Shown here: positions 7,336 through 15,173 of the stretch, piece by piece | Layout: each line of letters starts with the position of its first letter | Position numbering within the stretch: the first letter of the stretch is position 1 | Origin: Boseongicola sp. | GTDB lineage: Bacteria; Pseudomonadota; Alphaproteobacteria; Rhodobacterales; Rhodobacteraceae | Direction of reading: 5' to 3' | Length of the DNA: 51,169 nucleotides | Assembly (NCBI GenBank): GCA_028824715.1 | Contig: JAPPCV010000146.1 | Span: 1-51,169, forward strand | The notes under the pieces: model-generated | Told to the model about the DNA's origin: nothing | The model's input: the letters and a program-made list of their open reading frames with translations, nothing else | The model's database searches: none | Made by a program: the position numbers and the translations under genes

Positions 7336-9179
7336 TCGGCGGCCTCCAGATCGGTCGTTATGAACCCGCCGGATTGCCGCCTCCAGAAACCGGCATAAAG
7401 GCCGCCCCGCGCCAGCAGCGAGGCGTGGCTGCCAGTCTCGACAATTTTGCCGTCGTCCAGAACCACGATCCGGTCCATCCGCGCGATCGTCGAAAGCCGA
7501 TGCGCGATGGCAATCACCGTCTTGCCTTCCATCATGCCATGGAGCGCGTCCTGAATCGCGGCCTCGACTTCGCTGTCCAGCGCACTTGTCGCCTCGTCGA
7601 GCACGAGAATCGGTGCGTCTTTCAAGATGACCCTTGCCAGCGCGATCCGCTGGCGTTGGCCACCTGACAGCTTCACGCCCCGCTCACCGACATGCGCATC
7701 GAATCCGGTCCGGCCCTCGGGGTCTTCCAGGTCCATGACGAATTCGCAGGCCTCGGCTTGCCTTGCCGCCCTGATCACCATTTCATCCGTGGCGTCCGGC
7801 CGGCCATAAAGAATGTTGTCTCGCACCGACCGGTGCAGCAGCGAGTTTTCCTGTTGAACCATCCCGATGCGCGCACGAAGGCTGTCCTGCGTCACGAGCG
7901 ATATGTCCTGCCCGTCAATACGAATGGTCCCGCTTTCGACATCGTAGAATCGCAGGAGCAGCTTGACAAACGTCGACTTGCCCGATCCCGACCGTCCCAC
8001 CAGCCCGACCTTCTCTCCGGGTTCAATCACGTGGTCGATCCTGACCAGGCCACCCGCCCGGCGACCGTAGTGGTGAGCAACCGCATCAAACTCGATTCGC
8101 CCTGGCCCCGGATCGAGCGGCTTGGCGTCTGGATGATCAACCAGGGTGATTGGCTGGGCAATCGTCTCCATTCCCTCCGCCACGATGCCGAGATTTCGGA
8201 AGAAGCTCGTAAGCGCCCACATGATCCATCCGGTCATGGCATTCAGCCGCAAGACCAGTGAGGTGGCGATCGCCACCGCCCCGATGCTTGCCGCACCCGT
8301 CGACCAAAGCCAGATCGCCCACCCGACGACCGACACGATGAGGTACCCGTTGATCAGCGTCAGGCCGAGATCCATCCGCGTGTATACGCGCATTTCATCC
8401 TGGAAGGTTCGTCGCGCGTGCTCAATCGCTTCCCGCGCATATTCTCGCTCCGTCGAGGTGTGGGCAAACATCTTGACGCTGTGAATGTTCGTGTAGCTGT
8501 CCACGACCCTGCCGGTCACCGCACTGCGCGCGTCGGATGCGGCCTGGCTGGCTGGCCCGACCCGAACCACGGTCCAGCGGATCAGGAGCACGTAGAGGAA
8601 CAGCCATGCAAGCAGGGGAAGCGCAAGCCGTGCATCCGCATCGCCCAAGAGAATCAGTGCCCCCGCCACGTAGGCCGTGGCGAATGTCAGCGCATCAAAT
8701 ATCTGGAAGACCGCCTCTCCCGCAGCGGGCGGCGTCTGCATGATCCGGTTCGCGATTCGGCCGGCAAAGTCGTTTTCGAACCAGCCGACGGACTGTCGCA
8801 GGACATGGCCATGCGACCGCCACCGAATGAGCGTTCCGAAGTTGGGCAGGATCGCGTTGTTCAGCAGGCCGACGTCGAGAAGTTCAAGCAATGGCCGAAC
8901 GGTCAGCAGAAACAGCCCGACCAGGATCATCTCGGTCCCGTGCTCTTGCCAGAACGATTCGGGATCCGTTGCCGCCAGCAGGTCAACCAGCCGCCCGACA
9001 TAGGAAATCAACCAGATCTCCACAGCCGCCACTGCAATTGCCACGGCTGTCGTTGCCGCAAACACCTTTCGGAACGGCCGCGCATATTGGTTCAGGAAAG
9101 GCCAGAGCCTTTTCGGCGGATGATCCTCCTGCGGATAGTCGCAATAGGGATCGACGAGACTTTCAAAAAAGCGAAACAT
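7332..9179 (-). CDS. ABC exporter subunit (TMD-NBD fusion), first of pair
   Basis: This is a 615-residue half-transporter. The start was placed at the ATG giving MFRFFESLVDPYCDYPQED, the usual beginning of this subfamily; the open frame extends upstream but without family similarity. The membrane domain covers about residues 40-340 (WFENDFAGRIANRIMQT in the coupling-loop area) and is followed by an ATPase domain. Walker A is GRSGSGKST, the signature is KLSGGQRQRIALARV, Walker B is ILVLDEATSALD, and the switch is AIAHRLSTI. Both catalytic sites of the pair look canonical, so neither subunit is a degenerate partner. It overlaps the next gene by 4 nt. Confidence 0.9.
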   Translation of the reverse strand: MFRFFESLVDPYCDYPQEDHPPKRLWPFLNQYARPFRKVFAATTAVAIAVAAVEIWLISYVGRLVDLLAATDPESFWQEHGTEMILVGLFLLTVRPLLELLDVGLLNNAILPNFGTLIRWRSHGHVLRQSVGWFENDFAGRIANRIMQTPPAAGEAVFQIFDALTFATAYVAGALILLGDADARLALPLLAWLFLYVLLIRWTVVRVGPASQAASDARSAVTGRVVDSYTNIHSVKMFAHTSTEREYAREAIEHARRTFQDEMRVYTRMDLGLTLINGYLIVSVVGWAIWLWSTGAASIGAVAIATSLVLRLNAMTGWIMWALTSFFRNLGIVAEGMETIAQPITLVDHPDAKPLDPGPGRIEFDAVAHHYGRRAGGLVRIDHVIEPGEKVGLVGRSGSGKSTFVKLLLRFYDVESGTIRIDGQDISLVTQDSLRARIGMVQQENSLLHRSVRDNILYGRPDATDEMVIRAARQAEACEFVMDLEDPEGRTGFDAHVGERGVKLSGGQRQRIALARVILKDAPILVLDEATSALDSEVEAAIQDALHGMMEGKTVIAIAHRLSTIARMDRIVVLDDGKIVETGSHASLLARGGLYAGFWRRQSGGFITTDLEAAE

Positions 9180-9346
9180 GTCGCTTGCACCTTGCGTTGG
9201 CGGGCAGAACGAGAAGCAACGAAACAGCGGGGCGCTCATGCCGCGGCAAACGGGACTGGCCGCGACAGCAGGTGGCTGTTCCCGTCGACCGTCAAGCGCC
9301 TCACGGGTATCGGCTGTCGCCGATCTACCCTGTCTGGCCGCCAGAG

Positions 9347-10504
9347 TCATCCCTTGGTCAGCGCCAGCAAATCCTGTCGTCCAAGCGCGAAACCGGACGC
9401 GATCCACTTCCGCTCCAGCCTGTCAAGGGCCATGCCAAGCTCTGGCCCTTCGAATGCCGGTGACAGATCCGCCGCCTTGACTGGAAACGCCTGTGCCGCA
9501 CCATGCTCGATCAGCTCCAGCGTCTCCGCCGAAAGCAGCCGCCCCGATACAGCGCATGCCGCGAGCATGGCGTCCCGAGCTACGGCTGCGCCGAGACGAT
9601 ACCCTGCTTCGCCAGGATCCGTCTCGCCATGTCCTTGCACGTCGCGTAACCGCTGCGCCTCTCGACGCGACAGTTTCAACCGATCTGCCAACCCGTCGCC
9701 GCCCATCACCGCCAGACGGCGCATCGGGTCCGCCGCAACGCCCAGTCCTCGCTCAAGCGCAACCAGATTGCCTAGCGCGTTGTCGCTGGAACCCGGCAAG
9801 ACCGCCGCCAGAACCCCGGACGACCGCATCGCCGCAACCGCTTGTGCGGGGTCTGGGGCGCTCAACAGCCGCTTCAGCTCCGAGCCGACACGTTCCCTTG
9901 AAAGGCCGCTCAACCCGTCGAGATTTGCGGCAATCGCCGCAATCGCCTCAGGATCGAAACCCTCGCTGGACGTGCAGTACCAGGCATGAAACCGGAAATA
10001 GCGCAGACTCCGCAGACAGTCCTCGCGAATGCGGGCCTCAGGATCGCCGATGAAGCGTACGCGCCGGGCCACGAGATCGGCTTGACCACCCAACGGATCA
10101 TGCACGACACCTCCCGCGTCGACGTAGAGCGCGTTCATCGTGAAGTCCCGGCGTTGTGCATCGTCCTCGATTCGATCCGAGAATTCCACGACTGCGCGCC
10201 GCCCGTCCGTCGCCACGTCTCTGCGGAATGTCGTCACCTCGTGGAGGATGCCGCCGGCGATGACGCCCACGGTTCCGTGCAAGATCCCTGTGGGGACCGT
10301 CTTGAGACCTGCCCGCTTCGCAAGTTCGAGCACGCGGTCCGGCGGCGCGTCAGTTGCAAAGTCGACATCGTTGACGAGCTCACCCAGAAGCGCATTCCTC
10401 ACGCATCCGCCTACGGCATAGACCTTATGGCCGGCATCGGCGAGCAGCGAAAACACCCTCTGCGTCGCCTCGGCAACCAGCCAGTCCGCTTCAAGCTTCG
10501 ACAT
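9347..10504 (-). CDS. cca: CCA tRNA nucleotidyltransferase
   Basis: This 385-residue class II polymerase-beta-fold nucleotidyltransferase adds or repairs the 3' CCA of tRNAs, or acts on poly(A)-type substrates. Motif A is YAVGGCVRNALLGE followed by NDVDFATDAPP (catalytic DxD), motif B is RRDFTMNALYVD, and motif C is EDCLRSLRYFRFHAWY, the head and neck of the family. The start is the ATG giving MSKLEADWLV, which lies inside the last codons of the NUDIX gene (14-nt overlap). The pairing of a NUDIX CoA pyrophosphatase with cca is common in Rhodobacterales. Confidence 0.92.
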   Translation of the reverse strand: MSKLEADWLVAEATQRVFSLLADAGHKVYAVGGCVRNALLGELVNDVDFATDAPPDRVLELAKRAGLKTVPTGILHGTVGVIAGGILHEVTTFRRDVATDGRRAVVEFSDRIEDDAQRRDFTMNALYVDAGGVVHDPLGGQADLVARRVRFIGDPEARIREDCLRSLRYFRFHAWYCTSSEGFDPEAIAAIAANLDGLSGLSRERVGSELKRLLSAPDPAQAVAAMRSSGVLAAVLPGSSDNALGNLVALERGLGVAADPMRRLAVMGGDGLADRLKLSRREAQRLRDVQGHGETDPGEAGYRLGAAVARDAMLAACAVSGRLLSAETLELIEHGAAQAFPVKAADLSPAFEGPELGMALDRLERKWIASGFALGRQDLLALTKG

Positions 10505-11096
10505 TCGGCATTCGATCCGCCAGGGCCCGGAGAATGCGGGCCGTCGCGCCCCAGATGTAATAGGGACCCCATGGCACGACAAAGTAGAATCGTCGCTCTC
10601 CGCGCCAACGCCGTGATTCAATCAGGAACCGCTCCGGATTCAAGACGTGGTCCAGGGGCACCTGGAACGCTTCCGCCACTTCGCCTGGCTCTGGCCTGGG
10701 CTTGAATTCCGGCGTCACCAGCGCCAGCACCGGCGTCACTTGGAATCCGGTCACCGTTTCGTGCGGCGGCAGCGCCCCGAGAACATCGGCATGCCGCCTC
10801 TCCAGCCCGATTTCCTCGCGCGCCTCTCGCAAGGCTGCATCCACCGCGCCGTCGTCGGCCTCGTCGACCTTGCCGCCGGGAAACGCGATCTGGCCGGGAT
10901 GGTGTTTCAGTGCGGAAGACCGCTTGGTCAGGATGACGCTTGCCTTGGCCGGTCGGTCGATGACCGGGATCAGCACTGCGGCACTGCGCAACGTTCTCTT
11001 CGGCGACAACTGAGTGTCGGGATTCAAGTCGTAGTCCGACGATGGAAGGCCGTCCGCGGCAAGCGCCGACCGAAGCTCCCCCGCAAGATCAGCCAT
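10491..11096 (-). CDS. NUDIX CoA pyrophosphatase (NudL-like)
   Basis: This NUDIX hydrolase of about 201 residues belongs to the CoA diphosphatase subgroup, which cleaves CoA or acyl-CoA to phosphopantetheine and 3',5'-ADP. The NUDIX box is visible as FPGGKVDEADDGAVDAALRE followed by AREEIGL. It is preceded by the subgroup motif LKHHPGQIAFPGG. The chosen ATG gives MADLAGELRSALA and overlaps the hsp33 stop by 8 nt; another ATG 18 nt upstream is possible. It overlaps cca downstream, so hsp33, this gene and cca form one minus-strand operon. Confidence 0.88.
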   Translation of the reverse strand: MADLAGELRSALAADGLPSSDYDLNPDTQLSPKRTLRSAAVLIPVIDRPAKASVILTKRSSALKHHPGQIAFPGGKVDEADDGAVDAALREAREEIGLERRHADVLGALPPHETVTGFQVTPVLALVTPEFKPRPEPGEVAEAFQVPLDHVLNPERFLIESRRWRGERRFYFVVPWGPYYIWGATARILRALADRMPNVEA

Positions 11097-12072
11097 TCCG
11101 CACCCCATTGCCAAGCGCGGTCGGTTGAAACTCGTAGTGTGCCCCGCAGAACTGGCAGTCCACCGTCACGACGCCTTCGTCTGTCGTCATGGTCCCGGGA
11201 TCCTCGCTCACGCAAAGCGAAAGGGACTCCCTTGCCCGCTCCATCGTGCACGTGCACCCGAACTCCACTGGCTGCACGCGATACGCCCTGGGCCCATCGG
11301 CACCAAAGAGCCGTAAGAGCAGGTCCGTCGGCGCCACGACCGGCCCGACCAGGTCGATTTCGTCTGCGCCATCCAGAAGCAGGTTGACACGGTTCCAGGA
11401 TTCGGCGGCGGCGGCGTCCAGGAGGTCCGAAGCCGCCAAGAGGCCTCCGGCACCGCTTCCGCCGTCCTCGACGCGCGGCTCCGCGGCTGGCATTTGTTGC
11501 AGCATCATGCCGCCGGCCCGCCAGTGCATTTCCTCTTCAGGAATCCTCGAGCGCCCGAACGCCAGTACAAACCGGGTCGGCAACTGCTCGGACTGTGCAA
11601 AGTAGGTTTCGGCGCACGCCGCCAGCGATCCGCCGGCAAGTGGCGTGATTCCCTGATAGGGCGCGGTGCCGCTGCCCTGGTCGATCATGATCGAGAAACA
11701 TCCTGATCCCACCTGCGCGAATGCATCGCCGTCAAGGTCAAGCCGCGCTTCGTCAAATCCCGCGTAGGCCCTGATCCTCGCCGGCGAACCATCTTCGGCC
11801 GGGCCGTAGTAATCGGTCGCGATCAATCGCGCCGGGCCGTCCCCACGGACTTGAAGCGAAAGCTTCCACCTCGTCTTGATCGCCTGCCCTATCAACGCCG
11901 TGAGCAAGGTAGCCTCGGCAAGAAGCGCCTCGATCACCCCCGGGTAGCCGTGCTGGGCCAGGATGCGCTGCAGGACGTCGCACAGGCGCACGACCCTTCC
12001 CCGCGTTGCAGTGCGGTCGAGTTGAAACGGCAAGACCGTGTCGTCCCAAGCTGGGCTTGACTTGATGTTCAC
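11089..12072 (-). CDS. hslO: Hsp33 redox-regulated holdase chaperone
   Basis: The product is 327 residues. Hsp33 is a cytoplasmic chaperone activated by oxidation of a C-terminal zinc site. The body reads FQLDRTATRGRVVRL, then EALLAEATLLTALIGQAIK and YFAQSEQLPTRFVLA. The C-terminal redox switch is FGCTCTMER and, later, DCQFCGAHYEF, giving the four zinc-ligand cysteines in CxC and CxxC arrangement. The start is a GTG with a GGGGA ribosome-binding site; the frame continues upstream without similarity. It is the first gene of the hslO-NUDIX-cca operon and is divergent from argG. Confidence 0.92.
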   Translation of the reverse strand: MNIKSSPAWDDTVLPFQLDRTATRGRVVRLCDVLQRILAQHGYPGVIEALLAEATLLTALIGQAIKTRWKLSLQVRGDGPARLIATDYYGPAEDGSPARIRAYAGFDEARLDLDGDAFAQVGSGCFSIMIDQGSGTAPYQGITPLAGGSLAACAETYFAQSEQLPTRFVLAFGRSRIPEEEMHWRAGGMMLQQMPAAEPRVEDGGSGAGGLLAASDLLDAAAAESWNRVNLLLDGADEIDLVGPVVAPTDLLLRLFGADGPRAYRVQPVEFGCTCTMERARESLSLCVSEDPGTMTTDEGVVTVDCQFCGAHYEFQPTALGNGVRNG

Positions 12073-12325
12073 GGCGCATCCCCGGCAATCGAACCCAAAT
12101 GCACTACCATGTGCCTGGGCAACTTGGCGAGTCAAAGGCCTCGATGACAGACCACCCTGGGGCAATTGCCCTGCCTGCGGATCAATCGGCTTCCGAACCG
12201 GTCCGCATTCAGCGCAGAGGCACCCGTCGAGCGCGCCGGGGCGGTGAAACGCGTGATGCGTTGCTTGTTCCCCTTGCAAAAAGACCGTAAACGCCCTCGA
12301 ACACCCGACGGCCCCTGGAGAGTCC
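12073..12325. promoter_or_regulatory. Divergent hslO / argG intergenic region
   Basis: This 253-bp gap must contain the promoters of hslO (minus) and argG (plus). I see no clear -35/-10 pair or ArgR-type box. A 48-codon plus-strand frame at 12144-12290 ends shortly before argG but has no recognisable domain and no strong ribosome-binding site, so it was not called. Confidence 0.35.
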
Positions 12326-13543
12326 ATGTCCGCGCCCAAGAAAGTCGTTCTCGCCTATTCCGGCGGTCTCGACACTTCCATCATTCTCAAGTGGCTGCAG
12401 ACCGAATTCGGGTGCGAAGTCGTGACCTTCACTGCCGACCTCGGCCAAGAAGAGGAGCTGGAACCCGCCCGCAGGAAGGCCGAGCTTCTTGGCGTCGCGG
12501 AAATCCATGTCGAGGATCTTCGGGAGGAATTCGCGCGCGACTATGTCTTCCCGATGTTCCGTGCCAACGCGGTCTACGAAGGCCTGTACCTGCTCGGAAC
12601 TTCCATCGCGCGCCCGCTCATTTCCAAGCGACTCGTGGAAATCGCGGAAGAGACGGGAGCCGATGCCATTGCCCACGGCGCAACGGGCAAGGGCAATGAC
12701 CAAGTGCGCTTCGAGCTGTCTGCCTACGCTCTCAATCCGGACATCAGGGTAATCGCGCCCTGGCGCATCTGGAGCCTGACCTCGCGGTCGAAGCTCCTCG
12801 AGTTTGCCGAACGGCACCAGATTCCCATTTCCGGAGACAAGCGCGGCGACGCGCCGTTTTCCGTCGATGCCAATCTCCTCCATACCTCTTCAGAAGGAAA
12901 GATCCTGGAAGACCCGGCGGAGGAAGCGCCCGCCCATGTCCTGCAGCGCATCACGGTGCCCGAGGACGCGCCGGACAAGGCAGAAACCGTCGAGATCGCG
13001 TTCGAACGGGGCGACGCCGTCGCGGTCGACGGGAAGGCCATGACCCCGGCCGAAGTCCTGACCCACCTGAACGACCTCGGCGGTCGGCACGGTGTTGGCA
13101 TTCTCGACCTCGTGGAAAACCGATTCGTCGGAATGAAGTCCCGTGGCCTTTACGAAACGCCGGGAGGCACGATCCTGCTCGAAGCTCATCGCGGCATCGA
13201 GCAGATCACGCTGGATTCCGGATCCGGGCACCTCAAGGACTCGATCATGCCTCGCTACGCGAAACTGATCTACAACGGTTTCTGGTTTTCGCCGGAGCGC
13301 GAAATGCTGCAGGCGCTGATCGACAAGAGCCAGGAGCACGTGACTGGCACAGTGCGGCTGAAACTCTACAAAGGGTCCGTACGGACGGTTGCGCGCTGGT
13401 CTGATCGCTCGCTCTATTCCGAGGCCCATGTCACGTTCGAGGAGGACGCGGGTGCCTATGATCAGAAGGACGCACAGGGATTCATTCAGCTGAACGCGCT
13501 CCGCCTGAAACTGCTCGCCGCGAGGAACCGACGGCTGAAGTGA
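12326..13543 (+). CDS. argG: Argininosuccinate synthase
   Basis: The 405-residue ArgG catalyses ATP-dependent condensation of citrulline and aspartate to argininosuccinate, the penultimate step of arginine synthesis. The N-type ATP pyrophosphatase loop [15 protein letters not shown] lies near residue 10. Other family blocks are present: [55 protein letters not shown] and the C-terminal [13 protein letters not shown]. The length matches the family. The start ATG has a GGAGAG ribosome-binding site. It is a single-gene unit: divergent from hslO and convergent with the sulfotransferase-like gene. Confidence 0.96.
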   Translation: MSAPKKVVLAYSGGLDTSIILKWLQTEFGCEVVTFTADLGQEEELEPARRKAELLGVAEIHVEDLREEFARDYVFPMFRANAVYEGLYLLGTSIARPLISKRLVEIAEETGADAIAHGATGKGNDQVRFELSAYALNPDIRVIAPWRIWSLTSRSKLLEFAERHQIPISGDKRGDAPFSVDANLLHTSSEGKILEDPAEEAPAHVLQRITVPEDAPDKAETVEIAFERGDAVAVDGKAMTPAEVLTHLNDLGGRHGVGILDLVENRFVGMKSRGLYETPGGTILLEAHRGIEQITLDSGSGHLKDSIMPRYAKLIYNGFWFSPEREMLQALIDKSQEHVTGTVRLKLYKGSVRTVARWSDRSLYSEAHVTFEEDAGAYDQKDAQGFIQLNALRLKLLAARNRRLK

Positions 13544-13595
13544 CGCCGGCGGCGACCAACCTTCGTCTTGCGCGGGACATCCTGCAAGCAGGACC

Positions 13596-13618
13596 CGCTG
13601 CGGTTCAGAACCGCAGCG
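13596..13618. terminator. Hairpin between convergent argG and sulfotransferase-like gene
   Basis: A 10-bp perfect stem (CGCTGCGGTT / AACCGCAGCG) with a 3-nt loop spans the last codons of the minus-strand gene, 53 nt after the argG stop. There is no U-tract on either strand, so it may act as a bidirectional 3'-end stabiliser or a partial terminator rather than a classical intrinsic terminator. Confidence 0.4.
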
Positions 13619-14309
13619 CTTCCGCCGCGAGCCGCTCGTAGAACGGCAGCGCCTGCTCCGCCAGCTTCCGCGCCTCGCCTTGCAGTTCCGGCAAGGGCGC
13701 CTCCGAGCCTGCAAACCCGGTGGACTTGTGTGCCGAACCGTACCAATGCGGTGCCCAGGCTCCGTCGAACGGCTTGGGGCCCGCCGGCCAGGACAGCATC
13801 GAGGAATCAAAATCGAGCTTGATCGCTTCGCAAAGCCCGCGAAGCGCCGCTTCCGGGTTCCGGAGAATGTCCGCACTGTCCACAACCGGTCCTGGAAACC
13901 TCTCGAACATGGCCAGCTGCTCCTTGAAGCCGATGTCGCGCATGACCGGATTGTCGCGTTTCGCGGCATAGCTGGCCACCACCCTTGCCGGATGCCGGAT
14001 CAGGTGGATGTTCACGCAGCTCTCTGCCCAGTCGAGCGGGAATTCCGGTTCCATGTGAAACGGCATGTGTTTCATGTAGAAATGCCGTCGGCCCCCGGGA
14101 ATTGGCCCGAGGCATCGTTCGGCCACGCGTTGCGGGTCACTTTCATTGGCCGCAAGCACGTGCTCCCGCATCGGGTGATCGATCCCGGTCGCCTCCAGAT
14201 AGGCGGCATAGAACGGCTCGTCCCATGCCGCGAAGTCCGGCCGGTTGCCGAAGGCGTACATCATTGCCGTCGAAATGTTTCGCGGCCCGCTCCAGTTTGC
14301 AATCCTCAT
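13605..14309 (-). CDS. Sulfotransferase-like P-loop protein
   Basis: The 234-residue product resembles small sulfotransferase-family proteins of alphaproteobacteria. The PAPS 5'-phosphosulfate loop-like motif is at the extreme N-terminus, WSGPRNISTAMMYAF, followed by WDEPFYAAYL. The 3'-phosphate-binding motif is HLIRHPARVVASYA in the middle. The C-terminal half contains DSADILRNPEAALRGLCEAI. The start ATG was chosen at MRIANWSG, where family similarity begins; the frame extends 22 codons upstream. The acceptor substrate is unknown, and related proteins are often annotated only as hypothetical or HAD-like. It is convergent with argG and divergent from msrA. Confidence 0.7.
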   Translation of the reverse strand: MRIANWSGPRNISTAMMYAFGNRPDFAAWDEPFYAAYLEATGIDHPMREHVLAANESDPQRVAERCLGPIPGGRRHFYMKHMPFHMEPEFPLDWAESCVNIHLIRHPARVVASYAAKRDNPVMRDIGFKEQLAMFERFPGPVVDSADILRNPEAALRGLCEAIKLDFDSSMLSWPAGPKPFDGAWAPHWYGSAHKSTGFAGSEAPLPELQGEARKLAEQALPFYERLAAEALRF

Positions 14310-14456
14310 GCCTCTCGATCCAATCCCGCCCGCCGCCAAAGCCGTCACGTCGCTGGCGCCTGAAACAGCCTTCACACCAACGCGACTTCACGCTCCGTTG
14401 AATGGACTGTCGGCCAAGACCACGCCATTCTCCGGCCAATCGCAAGGAGCAAAACC

Positions 14457-15110
14457 ATGAGCACGCCCATTCCCCGGACATTTCTCTCGCTAGCACTGGT
14501 CCTCTCCGGTCTCGTCCTGCTAGGCACGCACGCCGTAGCGGAAGAGAAGAAGGCCTATTTTGCGGGCGGCTGTTTCTGGTGCGTGGAGTCAGACTTCGAG
14601 TCTCTCGCGGGCGTTCACGAAGTCGTCTCCGGATATACCGGCGGGACGACCGCCAATCCGACCTACAAGGCGGTCACGAAGGGCGGCACCGGGCACTACG
14701 AAGCGGTCGAGATCAGCTACGACGACGGCGTGATCGACTACGACCGGCTGCTTCACCATTTCTTCCGTTCCGTCGATCCGACCGATGCCGGCGGCCAGTT
14801 CTGCGACCGGGGCGACAGCTACCGCACGGCGGTTTTCGTCTCGAATCCCGAAGAGCGCGCTGCCGCCGAAATGGCAAAGGAAGAGGCGCAAAGGGATCTC
14901 GGGCGCACGATTGTCACTCCCATTCTGGATGCGTCCAGATTCTATGTGGCCGAGGACTATCACCAAGACTATTACAAGAGCAAAGACCTTGTCCTGACCC
15001 GCCGGGGCCCCAAGTCAAAGGCCAATGCTTACAAGTTCTATCGCAAGGCCTGCCGACGTGACGACAGAGTTCGGCAACTTTGGGGCGACGCCGCGCCATT
15101 CGCCAGCTGA
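14457..15110 (+). CDS. msrA: Peptide-methionine (S)-S-oxide reductase MsrA, exported form
   Basis: This 217-residue MsrA repairs oxidised methionine S-sulfoxide. The catalytic motif GGCFWC is at about residues 38-43, followed by SGYTGGTTANPTY, GTGHYEAVEISYD, DAGGQFCDRGDSYRTAVF and the C-terminal EDYHQDYY. Residues 1-28 form a hydrophobic signal peptide (FLSLALVLSGLVLLGTHAVA, then EE), so the enzyme is likely periplasmic, unlike the common cytosolic MsrA. Further Cys residues (FCDRG; KACRRD) could act in resolving the sulfenic acid. The ATG follows a CAAGGAG ribosome-binding site. Confidence 0.93.
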   Translation: MSTPIPRTFLSLALVLSGLVLLGTHAVAEEKKAYFAGGCFWCVESDFESLAGVHEVVSGYTGGTTANPTYKAVTKGGTGHYEAVEISYDDGVIDYDRLLHHFFRSVDPTDAGGQFCDRGDSYRTAVFVSNPEERAAAEMAKEEAQRDLGRTIVTPILDASRFYVAEDYHQDYYKSKDLVLTRRGPKSKANAYKFYRKACRRDDRVRQLWGDAAPFAS

Positions 15111-15173
15111 TTTTGAACTTTCGCCCTGCTGGCCTGATCGCTAGATTCGGCCAGATAGCTGGGGATGTGAGCA

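Noticed and set aside
12144-12290. 48-codon plus-strand frame upstream of argG
   Set aside because: No good ribosome-binding site and no known similarity; more likely part of the divergent promoter region.
13580-13593. TCCTGC-AA-GCAGGA inverted repeat after argG
   Set aside because: A 2-nt loop is too tight for a stable hairpin; the adjacent 10-bp stem is the better candidate.
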